47,996 nucleotides of DNA from an uncultured Lactobacillus sp. GTDB lineage: Bacteria; Bacillota; Bacilli; Lactobacillales; Lactobacillaceae. The notes beneath the pieces are model-generated. The model did not search any database, was not told the DNA's origin, and saw only the letters and a list, made by a program, of their open reading frames with translations. The translations under genes were made by a program, and so were the position numbers. The stretch spans positions 1 to 47,996 of the forward strand of contig NZ_CALVGT010000059.1 of the NCBI RefSeq assembly GCF_944327175.1. Reading direction: 5' to 3'. Below, piece after piece: positions 15,859-23,974 of the stretch. Numbering within the stretch: the stretch's first letter is position 1; every line of letters begins with the position of its first letter.

Positions 15859-17733
15859 ATGATTTTTAAACTGTCAATGACCGGGCTGAAAAGCCGGCTA
15901 AAAGACTACCTGGTCCTGTTTTCCGGCCTTAGCGCCGCCAGCATGATCTTCTACATGTTCTTGACTCTGGCCGCTAACCCGTCTTTCCTGAAGTCCAGCG
16001 TAGCGGGCCAGCTGACCATGCAATCGACCAAGTTTATTTTTTCCTTTGGGATCGTCCTTTTGGCCATCTTAACCCTGGTTTACCTGGCATATGCTAACAG
16101 CTTCCTCTTGAGCATGAGAAAGCGGGATTATGGCATGTATATGATGCTGGGGGCAAAAAGCAGCAAGATCGGCCAACTGATCTTTGCTGAAACCTTGGTA
16201 ACCGGCCTTCTGGCAACCGGGATCGGAATTGTTTTAGGCGTAGGCTTAACTGAACTGGTTTCAGCTTTGATGGTTAAGCAGCTGGGGCTGACTCTGGCTC
16301 ACTTTAACCCGCTCTACCTGCCAGCGGTTCTCTGGACCTTACTCTTCTTTGTTGCCTTGTTCTTCCTGGCCGCTTCCTGGAATGCGGTTAGGCTGACCAA
16401 GACTACTCTGATCAATCTCTTAAAAGAAGACCAAAAGCCAAGCAAGCTGAAGAGCCGGCCAGTCTTGCGGACTATCCAGGCTATCGCTGGTGTTGCCTTA
16501 ATGGCCACCGGCTACTGGGCAATGTGGCATGTGTCTACTTTGCAACTGAAGGCAATTCCAATTGCTTTAGTCACTATCGTTTTAGGCAGCTTTTTCATCT
16601 TTGACGCCTTCTTTGTGGCTGTGATCGACTTTTTACGGAAAAGACATGGCTTCCTCTACAAGGGGATGCGGCCATACACTCTGGGACAATTAAAGTTCCG
16701 CCTGCATGGCTACACCAGAATCCTGTCAGCCATCTCAATTATGCTGGCCCTGGCCCTTGGCGCTATTACAGTCGGCATTAACTTTGACAACTTGAAGAAT
16801 GCCATGACTGATGTTATGTACTACGACTTTGTCTTGGTTGGCAAGCAGAAGAAGCTGGCTGACAAGGTTGAAAAAATCGGTACAGAAGAGAAAGTCACTT
16901 ACAGCTACAAGGCAGATGAGAAAAAAGGCGTTCTCTATGTCAATAAAAGTGAAATTGACCGGACGCCGCTCAAGATCAAAATGTATAATGCGGCATCTTC
17001 AGACAAGAAGAAGGCGATTGATAAGGAAGGGCAGATCTACCACACGGTTAAGGTTACTTCCAAGACCTTAACTGGCAAGCAGACTACAGCCACGATCAGA
17101 AATTCTGCTCAAGCCGCCAGACTTTTCCCAGAAGATTCCAGCAAGGGTTTTGTAGCCTTGTCAGATGCAGCTTTTGCCAAAAAGAAGCTGACGACCAAGG
17201 TAATTGCTTTTTACAAGGTTGAGGATTTTGCCAAGAACAACAAGAAACTGCTGAAACTTATTGATCAAGAAATGCAGCTTTTCAGCAAGAACTCCATGAC
17301 TTACGGCTACCTGGAATTTACCAAGCCGGTTCTTTACCAGCAGATCGCGGCAATGTGCTCAGGCTTTGAATTCATGGGCCTATTCCTCGGCTTGTCCTTC
17401 TTGATGATGCTGGCTTCAACTCTGATGTTTAAGATCCTGTCAGCCGCTGCCAGTGATAAATTGCGCTACAAGATGCTCTACAAGCTTGGGGCTAGAAACA
17501 GCGTCTTGAAGTCAGCGATCAGAAAAGAAATTGCCATTCTGTTTGTGGCACCAGCGGTACTTGGCAGCCTGGACGTGCTCTTCGGCTTGAAGTTCTTCAC
17601 GCTTCTCTTGCCAGACCCCTACTTCCGTATTTGGATTCCTTTCTTGGCCTTCTTCCTCTTGTACCTGGTTTACTACCTAGTTACTGTTAAGCTTTACCAG
17701 GGGATCGTTTTAGAAGAGACCAAGCAAGACTAG
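15859..17733 (+). CDS. ABC transporter permease, BceB/FtsX type
   Basis: The 624-residue membrane protein starts MIFKLSMTGLKSRLKDYLVL. Its arrangement (one helix, three FtsX helices, two more, then a soluble stretch from about 330 to 500, and a final group of helices) is that of BceB-type permeases, which use about ten helices and one large extracellular domain to sense peptide antibiotics. The extracellular domain is lysine-rich. It forms one operon with the upstream ATPase. It is intact and ends before a terminator. Confidence 0.88.
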   Translation: MIFKLSMTGLKSRLKDYLVLFSGLSAASMIFYMFLTLAANPSFLKSSVAGQLTMQSTKFIFSFGIVLLAILTLVYLAYANSFLLSMRKRDYGMYMMLGAKSSKIGQLIFAETLVTGLLATGIGIVLGVGLTELVSALMVKQLGLTLAHFNPLYLPAVLWTLLFFVALFFLAASWNAVRLTKTTLINLLKEDQKPSKLKSRPVLRTIQAIAGVALMATGYWAMWHVSTLQLKAIPIALVTIVLGSFFIFDAFFVAVIDFLRKRHGFLYKGMRPYTLGQLKFRLHGYTRILSAISIMLALALGAITVGINFDNLKNAMTDVMYYDFVLVGKQKKLADKVEKIGTEEKVTYSYKADEKKGVLYVNKSEIDRTPLKIKMYNAASSDKKKAIDKEGQIYHTVKVTSKTLTGKQTTATIRNSAQAARLFPEDSSKGFVALSDAAFAKKKLTTKVIAFYKVEDFAKNNKKLLKLIDQEMQLFSKNSMTYGYLEFTKPVLYQQIAAMCSGFEFMGLFLGLSFLMMLASTLMFKILSAAASDKLRYKMLYKLGARNSVLKSAIRKEIAILFVAPAVLGSLDVLFGLKFFTLLLPDPYFRIWIPFLAFFLLYLVYYLVTVKLYQGIVLEETKQD

Positions 17734-17745
17734 TTTTTATAGCAA

Positions 17746-17784
17746 AAAAAGCGGTCGGAAATGATGCAGTTTCGGTCGCTTTTT
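17746..17784. terminator. Terminator between BceB-like gene and minus-strand ORF
   Basis: AAAAAGCG-GTCGGAA and TTCGGTCGCTTTTT pair imperfectly, with A/T tracts on both sides, so it may serve both directions. Confidence 0.65.
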
Positions 17785-17792
17785 CCATAGGA

Positions 17793-18137
17793 TCAGAAGG
17801 TGAAGGCTTTTTGGAAGATCGGCATTTGCCACAAGTCATAGACGAAACCGTCAGTTGGGGTGATTTCAAAAGGCCGGAGCAGTTTCCGGCGCTCAGAGTC
17901 AGTTTTGTTGATCTCCAGCATTTCGAGATGCTGGTCATAGATCTTGTCCAGATAGGAAAGGTCGACTTCTTTAACAGTTCCATTCAAGGCAAAGCCAACG
18001 CTGGACATGGTCTCTTCGCCTTTAAGAGCGGTGATGGAGAAGTAAGGCTGAGTGCTTATTTCGCTTTCAGTTTCATGAAATATCGATGGTGGACCAAACA
18101 AGATGACGTTAGCTGAGGTAAAAGAAGCATATGCCAA
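17793..18137 (-). pseudogene. N-terminally truncated protein, possibly FMN-binding split-barrel
   Basis: A ~114-codon frame with no convincing start: the only start-like codon is a TTG reading (L)AYASFTSANVILFGPP, which looks like the middle of a protein, and an in-frame TAG lies about 12 nt upstream of it. The C-terminal half (GTVKEVDLSYLDKIYDQH, then RRKLLRPFEITPTDGF) vaguely recalls pyridoxamine-phosphate-oxidase-like flavin proteins, but I do not recognise it firmly. It is probably the remains of a longer gene cut off at the 3' end of the LysR gene. Confidence 0.45.
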
Positions 18138-18152
18138 GGGTGAAAGAATCTA

Positions 18153-19001
18153 CTAACTTTTTTGGGCAAGATCAATAAATTCTTGTACTAATTTGGGAAT
18201 TGGTTTACGACAGTAGAAGCCATAGCTGGTTGTAAAGGACCAAGAGACCGGCTTAACAATATATGGATGGCACAATTCTGAATAAGCCTCTGGAATTAGT
18301 AACAGATGCTTTATCAGCTGTGCTTGATTGACCACTGCTTTGTTAAACACGCTATAATAGTGCAGTTTAACTGCCGGGCGAACATTTAGAAGTTTGCTTA
18401 ACATCGCATCCTCAAAGCCTGCAATAGATGGAGCCACGATTTCTAAATCCTGTGCTGCCAAGTCTTGCAAAGACAGTTGCTTTTTCTTGGCTAAGGGATG
18501 ACTTGCTGGCAAAGCTACTCGAAGAGGCGATGGCGCAATGGATATGAAAGAAAATTCGTGTTCACTCAGCGGCTCTTTCGCATAAGCCATTTCTAAAATG
18601 TCTACTTCAGCAGGTATTTGCTGATAATCATTTATCTCTATAAAAGATATTTGTGCTTTAGGATGGTTCTTTTGAAATTGTGGAATTAGGTGACTACTTA
18701 AAGTTTGCCCATTTAAATATCCAGATGCAAAAACAATTTTTTGCTGATATTTTCCTAATGTCTTCTCCGCCTGTTGGCAATCAAAAATTATCTGTCTGCT
18801 CCATTTAATAAATTCAATTCCTGCTGGAGTAAGTGTTACACCATGGGTATTCCTAACAAAAAGCTGGACATTTAACCGCTTTTCCAAAAGATTCATTTGC
18901 TGAACAACAGCTGGTGTAGATATATATAATTTTTTTGCTGCTTTACTAAAACTTCCAGCTTCTGCAACTGCTAGAAATGTATCAAGTTCATAATTGTACA
19001 T
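18153..19001 (-). CDS. LysR family transcriptional regulator
   Basis: The 282-residue regulator has an N-terminal winged HTH at residues 1-60 (FLAVAEAGSFSKAAKKLYIS, TPAVVQQMNLLEKRL) and a periplasmic-binding-like effector domain from about 85. It is divergent from the flavoprotein gene at 19132, the standard layout for LysR proteins controlling a neighbour. The space between them (19002-19131) contains inverted copies ACCTTAA / TTAAGGT about 70 bp apart, possible binding half-sites. The effector is presumably the flavoprotein's substrate or product. It is intact. Confidence 0.9.
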   Translation of the reverse strand: MYNYELDTFLAVAEAGSFSKAAKKLYISTPAVVQQMNLLEKRLNVQLFVRNTHGVTLTPAGIEFIKWSRQIIFDCQQAEKTLGKYQQKIVFASGYLNGQTLSSHLIPQFQKNHPKAQISFIEINDYQQIPAEVDILEMAYAKEPLSEHEFSFISIAPSPLRVALPASHPLAKKKQLSLQDLAAQDLEIVAPSIAGFEDAMLSKLLNVRPAVKLHYYSVFNKAVVNQAQLIKHLLLIPEAYSELCHPYIVKPVSWSFTTSYGFYCRKPIPKLVQEFIDLAQKS

Positions 19002-19131
19002 GCTAACTTCCTTTTGATATTAAGTTTAACCTTAACACAGTATAATCTCAACAAAGAAAGCGGTATCCTCATATCGTGTTATGCTGTAAATATAGTGATT
19101 AAGGTAACTAAGCTATTTTAAGGAGAACAAA

Positions 19132-20601
19132 ATGAACTTTGATATCGTAGTAGTAGGAGCTGGTGCTTCTGGCATCAGTGCAGCATTAACTGCATCAGAA
19201 TGCGGAGCAAAAGTAGCACTATTGGAAAAAGGCGACAAATTTGGCGGTGCAGGGATGTTTGGTGCCCAAGGACTATTTGCGGTTGAAAGCAGGGCTCAAA
19301 AAGAAGCTGGAGTGAAATACAACCTAAAAGATGCCTATGAGGAAATCATCAATTATACTCACCATTCATCTAACGCGTTAATGGTTAAGGCCATTCTTGA
19401 AGAATCAGCAGCTACAATCGATTGGATGGCTGAATCAGGTTTGGAGACTGAATTAGTGACCAACACTCAAGAAGTCCACCAGGAGCATCCCAGAACCTAT
19501 CACCAATTTATCGATAAGTTTAACGGATTTAAGCGAGTAATGAACAAGTTTTTAGAAAACGGCGGAGTCCTTATGACCGAAACTTCAGCCGAAAAAATTG
19601 TTCAAGAACAGGGGAAAGTAACTGCCGTTAAAGCAAACAGAAAAGGCGAAGAAATCACCTTGGAAACTAAAGCCGTAATCTTGGCTGATGGGGGATTTGT
19701 TGGCAATAAGGACGAAATTAAGCGTACTTTAGCAATTGATCCAGATGACCTGTACTCAATGGGTGAACGGAAAGCTACCGGTGATGGCCTGCAGATGCTA
19801 AAAGAAGCTGGCGGCGTTAGCGATTACAAGAGAATTTTTGAAAACCATGCGGCAACTGTCTACTCAAAGACGGATCCAAAGTGGCACAACGCAAGTCTTT
19901 TTGACTTGACCAACATCCCACTCTTATGGGTTAGCCGGGAAGGCAAGCGATTTACTAATGAAGACGTAGTATATGATTTCGCCTTATGGGGTGATTCAGT
20001 CTACCAGATCGGTGGGTACTACTACTTCCTTTTTGACCAAGCAACTGTCGATTATCTCCGTCAACAAGCCTTGGACTGGACAAGTTCATTTGAAAGAACC
20101 TTCCGCTTGCTCGATAAAAAGCCAATGACTTATCAAGTTGGTCCATATCCGCAACTAGATCAAGATTTAAATGAGGGTATCAGCCAAGGCGCTGTCTTCA
20201 AGGCAGATAGCATTCAAGATTTAGCAGAAAAGATTGCGGTTGATCCAGCAAATCTTACTGCAACTGTTAACCGATACAATGAACTGGTGGTAGAAGGCAA
20301 AGACCTGGACCTTTACAAAGATGACCATTTCATGACTTTGCCAGTCAAAGAGGGACCTTTCTATGCAGTTCGTGCTAATTCAACTACCCTGGGGACTGTC
20401 GGTGGGGCATTAGTCAATGAGCATTTTGAAGCTCTAAATGTGACGAGACAAGTAATTGACGGTATTTATGCGGTCGGAAATGACGCATCGGGCCTTTATG
20501 ACTCATCTTATCCAACAATTGAAGGTTTAAGCAATGCCTTTGCCTGGAATTCAGGTCGAATTGCTGGCCGGTATGCTAGTGCTTATTCAACAAAGAATTA
20601 A
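19132..20601 (+). CDS. Fumarate-reductase-like FAD flavoprotein
   Basis: The 489-residue soluble flavoprotein belongs to the flavocytochrome c / fumarate reductase family. It has the FAD site IVVVGAGASGISAALTA near the start, EKGDKFGGAGMF, and the late FAD motif GIYAVGNDASGLYDSS. It lacks a signal peptide and the N-terminal FMN-binding domain carried by the other flavoprotein in this window (40174). The C-terminal segment, SYPTIEGLSNAFAWNSGRIA, replaces the GxNRLGGNA motif with the substrate Arg in true fumarate reductases, so the substrate is likely another enoate or related acceptor. AAGGAG precedes ATG 19132. The divergent LysR protein probably controls it. It is intact. Confidence 0.85.
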   Translation: MNFDIVVVGAGASGISAALTASECGAKVALLEKGDKFGGAGMFGAQGLFAVESRAQKEAGVKYNLKDAYEEIINYTHHSSNALMVKAILEESAATIDWMAESGLETELVTNTQEVHQEHPRTYHQFIDKFNGFKRVMNKFLENGGVLMTETSAEKIVQEQGKVTAVKANRKGEEITLETKAVILADGGFVGNKDEIKRTLAIDPDDLYSMGERKATGDGLQMLKEAGGVSDYKRIFENHAATVYSKTDPKWHNASLFDLTNIPLLWVSREGKRFTNEDVVYDFALWGDSVYQIGGYYYFLFDQATVDYLRQQALDWTSSFERTFRLLDKKPMTYQVGPYPQLDQDLNEGISQGAVFKADSIQDLAEKIAVDPANLTATVNRYNELVVEGKDLDLYKDDHFMTLPVKEGPFYAVRANSTTLGTVGGALVNEHFEALNVTRQVIDGIYAVGNDASGLYDSSYPTIEGLSNAFAWNSGRIAGRYASAYSTKN

Positions 20602-20608
20602 ATAAAGC

Positions 20609-20647
20609 AACAAGAGCTCTACCTAAAGTTTTGGTAGGGCTCTTGTT
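20609..20647. terminator. Bidirectional terminator (flavoprotein / antitoxin)
   Basis: AACAAGAGC-TCTACC pairs with TGGTAG-GGCTCTTGTT around an 8-nt loop. It separates two convergent genes. Confidence 0.8.
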
Positions 20648-20661
20648 ATCTATAAAAGCGT

Positions 20662-21585
20662 TTACTCTTCTAAGCCATTACTGAATGTATCAAAAATCAA
20701 TTGATCCTTGATAATCTGGCCGTCGTCAGTTAAAGACCATGGAGATCCTGGTTGATGCGTTTTTTGGCTTAATCCAGATGCACTATAATTAATGTAGGCT
20801 TCATTAACTAATCTCAATAGATGAGAGATATCGCTATCTTGAGAAACCAAATTGTAATCATCAAAGGCTTCTTTACTAGGCTTTCCAGTATCTAATACCG
20901 TAAGACCATTAAATTTGCTATGTACTTCTGTAATTACAGGGCCGTACTTTAAGTGCACTATTGGGGACGTAAATAATTTGTTGTGCGTTTTCACCAAATA
21001 GCGTCCATACGCAAAATACAGTAGCTTTAATAGCTTCATTTGCGTCAATGGCTCAAAATTTTCATCTAATTCTCGGCCAAAATAATTTTCAACTCTTAGC
21101 CAATTTGCCAGTTGTACAGCAGTGAACTTTGGTTGGAAGCTTTGGTCAATAACAACAATATCTTCTTGCTGAAGATATGCTCTGACCTTAGCAACAAGAT
21201 CATTTGAGTAATTATTAGTGTCATCTATTATGTATTGACGCAACAATTCATCGTCATTGATCAAGTACTTTAACATTTTATTGTTTGCCGGTGTAGGAAA
21301 TGCACCAGCTTCGTACAGAGCAATAGTGTTTGGACTAAGTCCTGTCAATTCTGCTAAATTACGTTGCGAAAGACCAACTTTAGCCCGATATTTTTTGAGA
21401 TCTGTTGGCGAGAGAAGACCCATGTCGTCGCGATACGCTTGTCTTGCCATTTCAGTTGCACGTTCATCAAGTTCAGCATCGTAAATTGGCTGATTTGTTT
21501 CATCATCGAAGCGAGCTGGCGCAGTAATCTCGTAGTTTCGGTTTCCGATAGTGTAGACTGTCGTAAAATCTTTTACGTATGACAT
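20662..21585 (-). CDS. Antitoxin: MqsA-like HTH fused to Panacea (DUF4065) domain
   Basis: About 307 residues. Residues 1-60 resemble the region just before the HTH in MqsA/YgiT proteins (APARFDDETNQPIYDAELDE, GLLSP) but without the CxxC zinc finger. An XRE-type HTH follows at about 63-105 (YRAKVGLSQRNLAELTGLS, NTIALYEAGAFPTP). Residues 150-300 are a DUF4065/SocA-like Panacea domain (LTQMKLLKLLYFAYGRYLV, then KYGPVITEVHSKFNG). It should bind and neutralise the toxin encoded just upstream and repress the operon through the HTH. ATG 21585 is chosen over a start 9 nt upstream that overlaps the ribosome site AAAGGAG. The gap to the toxin gene is 18 nt. Confidence 0.8.
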   Translation of the reverse strand: MSYVKDFTTVYTIGNRNYEITAPARFDDETNQPIYDAELDERATEMARQAYRDDMGLLSPTDLKKYRAKVGLSQRNLAELTGLSPNTIALYEAGAFPTPANNKMLKYLINDDELLRQYIIDDTNNYSNDLVAKVRAYLQQEDIVVIDQSFQPKFTAVQLANWLRVENYFGRELDENFEPLTQMKLLKLLYFAYGRYLVKTHNKLFTSPIVHLKYGPVITEVHSKFNGLTVLDTGKPSKEAFDDYNLVSQDSDISHLLRLVNEAYINYSASGLSQKTHQPGSPWSLTDDGQIIKDQLIFDTFSNGLEE

Positions 21586-21603
21586 AGAAAACATCTCCTT
21601 TTG

Positions 21604-21897
21604 CTAATTTGAATCAAGGTGAAAGCTGATAAAGACTACAAGATGACCATTTTCTGCAAAAACAAACTTAATATAGTATGTTTGATCATACTCAGTTTTA
21701 AATACCCAAATAAATTGAGTATAATTATTGCGATTTCGCTCATGTTTTACAAAGTCTTCTGACGATAACTTCTCAATGATTGTCTTTGCTAACATGCGAG
21801 AAACAGGCTCTTTCATTGTGCCTCGTCTTGCAACCAATTTAAATCTATCATGACTGACCAGAAATTTTAGCTTTGCCAGTGCTTCAGCGACTTCCAT
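21604..21897 (-). CDS. MqsR-like toxin (mRNA interferase family)
   Basis: From the ATG at 21897 the product is 97 residues, beginning MEVAEALAKLKFLVSHDRFK; E. coli MqsR is 98. The C-terminal half, NNYTQFIWVFKTEYDQTYYI then KFVFAENGHLVVFISFHLD, follows the W-x-x-x-Y ... VYLKI ... V-x-x-SF pattern of MqsR, a RelE-fold ribonuclease. A longer reading to 21948 would cross the -10 box and AAGGAG, so it is rejected. Toxin-first gene order matches mqsRA. RNase activity is inferred from the family; catalytic residues were not confirmed. Confidence 0.7.
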   Translation of the reverse strand: MEVAEALAKLKFLVSHDRFKLVARRGTMKEPVSRMLAKTIIEKLSSEDFVKHERNRNNYTQFIWVFKTEYDQTYYIKFVFAENGHLVVFISFHLDSN

Positions 21898-21930
21898 AGG
21901 CTCCAATATCTCCTTGATTTTTGTATCACT

Positions 21931-21976
21931 ATTATAGCATCTCCTCAAAAGTTATGCTACTAATTAGTAGCACAAC
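21931..21976 (-). promoter_or_regulatory. Promoter and palindromic operator of the toxin-antitoxin operon
   Basis: On the minus strand TATAAT (21931-21936) lies 17 bp from TAGCAT. The -35 is covered by a perfect 18-bp palindrome, TGCTACTAATTAGTAGCA (21955-21972), extended by GTT/AAC flanks to 26 bp with one mismatch. This fits autoregulation by the HTH antitoxin. Confidence 0.8.
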
Positions 21977-22097
21977 TAAAGACCTCACCCCAACGAGCGG
22001 GGGAGGGAATAGGGGAGGCAGCATCTTGCCGCCTTCTGTACAAACTGGCGAGATTGTGCTTACATTAAATAATTGTAAAAGGAAGTCGATATCATAC

Positions 22098-22935
22098 ATG
22101 AAGCACGTTTTTCTAATCAAGCCAAGTCCGGATCAGTCCAAAAGTGATTCCTTAGTCAAAAATATTGCTAGGGTGATGAAGGGGAGAGACTACGAGATCT
22201 ACTTTAGTGAGTACAAGGACCACGTAATGGAAATCGTTAATAACTACCCGGAAAAAAACCGATTATACTCAGTTGGCAGAGATGGCTTTTTCAACCAGGT
22301 CATCCAAAACCTCGTGCATACATACCACGAAGTCGTTTGCCTGCCATTTGGGACGGGCAATGACTTTTACCACGCGATTCACCGTCATATGAGTCTTGAA
22401 GCATCCTCAAAGCGACTTTAGACCGGCCAGCGATTCCAATTGACACGATTTTAGTCAATGTTGAGCGCTACTGCGTCAACGTTGGTTGCTTTGGACTTGA
22501 CGCCTTGATTGCCAATACGGTACATGACGTTAAAACGCCTAAAAGCGAGGCATATGTGGCTTCAATCCTGCGCAATATCAGCCGCTATAAGTTTGCCAAA
22601 GTGAAGGCCATGGGCCAAAATGGCCTGCTTTTTAACGACCATGTCACGCTTTGTGCCTTTTGCATGGGCGTTTTTACGGCAGAGGCTTCCAAATTTCACC
22701 CAAATCAAAGATTAACGACGGTCTGATTGACATGGTTATCCTGCCAAAAGCGAACCGCTTATTTGCGCCATATTATATCTATAAAATTCTGCGAAAGAAC
22801 CTGAATAGCTGCAAGGATGTAGTGGTGAAGCAGGTAAAAGAATGCAAAATTACAACGCCGGTAGCAATGAATCTTGATGGCGAAAAGAAGGAGGCTGCCA
22901 AGTATCATCTGGTCGTTCAGCCGAAAGCCATCTGA
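22098..22935 (+). pseudogene. Diacylglycerol/lipid kinase family protein, two frameshifts
   Basis: Frame one gives MKHVFLIKPSPDQSKSDSLV, then YSVGRDGFFNQVIQNLV and PFGTGNDFYHAI, the DAGK catalytic signature (GGDG- and GTGNDF-like). It breaks near 22410; a second frame runs NVGCFGLDALIANTVHDVKT and on, and a second break near 22690 leads to KINDGLIDMVILPKANRLFA and VAMNLDGEKKE, the family's C-terminal part. A restored protein would be about 280 residues. GGDG is VGRDG here, so activity may have been lost before the frameshifts. Confidence 0.8.
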
Positions 22936-22952
22936 CAAGGCTTAGCTAGTGA

Positions 22953-22980
22953 ATCTGCTGCAAATACCGGCAGATTTTTT
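22953..22980 (+). terminator. Terminator after lipid kinase relic
   Basis: ATCTGC and GCAGAT pair across an 11-nt loop and are followed by TTTTTT. Confidence 0.65.
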
Positions 22981-23014
22981 CTGTAGCTTGATAAATTTTC
23001 TGTAGCTTGATAAA
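22977..23014. repeat. Perfect 19-bp tandem repeat
   Basis: TTTTCTGTAGCTTGATAAA occurs twice with no gap (22977-22995 and 22996-23014), in the non-coding stretch after the terminator. It looks like a recent slippage duplication. Confidence 0.8.
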
Positions 23015-23045
23015 AAAGAAATCAAAAACAGAAAAGAAAAAGAAA

Positions 23046-23105
23046 AAATGCTCAAAAACTCAGTAAACTTGCCAAAAAGCAAATCCTTGAGCCAAAAGAG
23101 CATTT
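23046..23105 (-). terminator. Terminator of the RimL-like gene, nested stem
   Basis: AAATGCTC and GAGCATTT pair at the base. Inside are nested pairings (CTCA/TGAG and TTGC/GCAA). On the minus strand the outer stem is followed by TTTTTTC. Confidence 0.6.
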
Positions 23106-23190
23106 CGAACTTCTGTCATTAAAATTACAGTTTTAAACTAACACACACAAGAAAACAGCGCTAAAACTTTGATCTCTAAGCAAGGGTAGC

Positions 23191-23748
23191 TTAGTACTTT
23201 TCCTGCAAATCAGGCCATTCTTCAGCAAGCACCGCGTACTCATTGCTGTCGTGATAGCCGTCTCTAAGGATCAGCCGGCCCTTATGGCAGCCTTCAAACC
23301 GCATCCCCAGCCGTTTAGCCACATTATTGCTTGGCTGATTGTCTACTGCGCACTGCAGCTGAATTCTGTGCAGGCCATATTCCTCAAAAGCGATATCAAT
23401 AATTGCCCGGGTAGCCAGCGTCATAATCCCACGTCCGCGGAATTCTTTGCCTAAAAAGTAGCCGATATCTGCCTCAGAATATCTAGCATCAATTGAATTC
23501 AAGCTGACTTTACCAGCTAAACGGCCATGATACCAAATGTGCAGGTCTAAGGCTTTGCCTTCAGCAAACCTGACTAAACCACGTCTAATAGCGTCAGTCT
23601 CAGCTTGCATGTCATGAACGTGGTCAACCCAAGGCAAGTAGTAGGATAAATTGTCCCGGTTTCTGTCAATTAAGTCATACAGAGCTTCACCGTCGGTCAG
23701 TCTTGGCACGGCTAACTCTAATTCATCGTTGATCTTGTAGCTAAACAT
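23191..23748 (-). CDS. RimJ/RimL-like N-acetyltransferase
   Basis: The 185-residue GNAT protein of the ribosomal-protein-serine acetyltransferase group begins MFSYKINDELELAVPRLTDG. It contains YYLPWVDHV near residue 40, the acetyl-CoA loop GKEFRGRGIMTLATRAI and the conserved VDNQPSNNVAKRLGMRFEG tail. Whether the target is ribosomal protein L12 or another N-terminus is unknown. GGAGATTAG precedes ATG 23748. The 200 bp upstream (23749-23949) hold no gene. It is intact. Confidence 0.87.
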   Translation of the reverse strand: MFSYKINDELELAVPRLTDGEALYDLIDRNRDNLSYYLPWVDHVHDMQAETDAIRRGLVRFAEGKALDLHIWYHGRLAGKVSLNSIDARYSEADIGYFLGKEFRGRGIMTLATRAIIDIAFEEYGLHRIQLQCAVDNQPSNNVAKRLGMRFEGCHKGRLILRDGYHDSNEYAVLAEEWPDLQEKY

Positions 23749-23942
23749 AAACTAATCTCCAATCTAAAAGTAATTGCGTAAAAGATTATCATAATTATAT
23801 CAAAGCGCAGTATTAAATACTACCGGACTAAATTACCATCTGGGGCTAATCAGCGTCCTCTCTTCCAGATTTCACTACTTAGCTTTACATAATATGTATT
23901 ATTCGAACTATAAGTAAAAAACGAAATCCAGTCCCCTCTAAA

Positions 23943-23969
23943 CAAAAAAAGCACTGCATTTGCAGTGCT
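23943..23969 (-). terminator. Terminator of ppiB-SLAP operon
   Basis: A perfect stem AGCACTGCA / TGCAGTGCT with a 2-nt spacer; seven T follow on the minus strand. Confidence 0.85.
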
Positions 23970-23974
23970 CAAGT

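Noticed and set aside
22977-23014. CRISPR-like repeat
   Set aside because: Only two copies with no spacer between them; no other CRISPR repeats or cas genes occur in the window.
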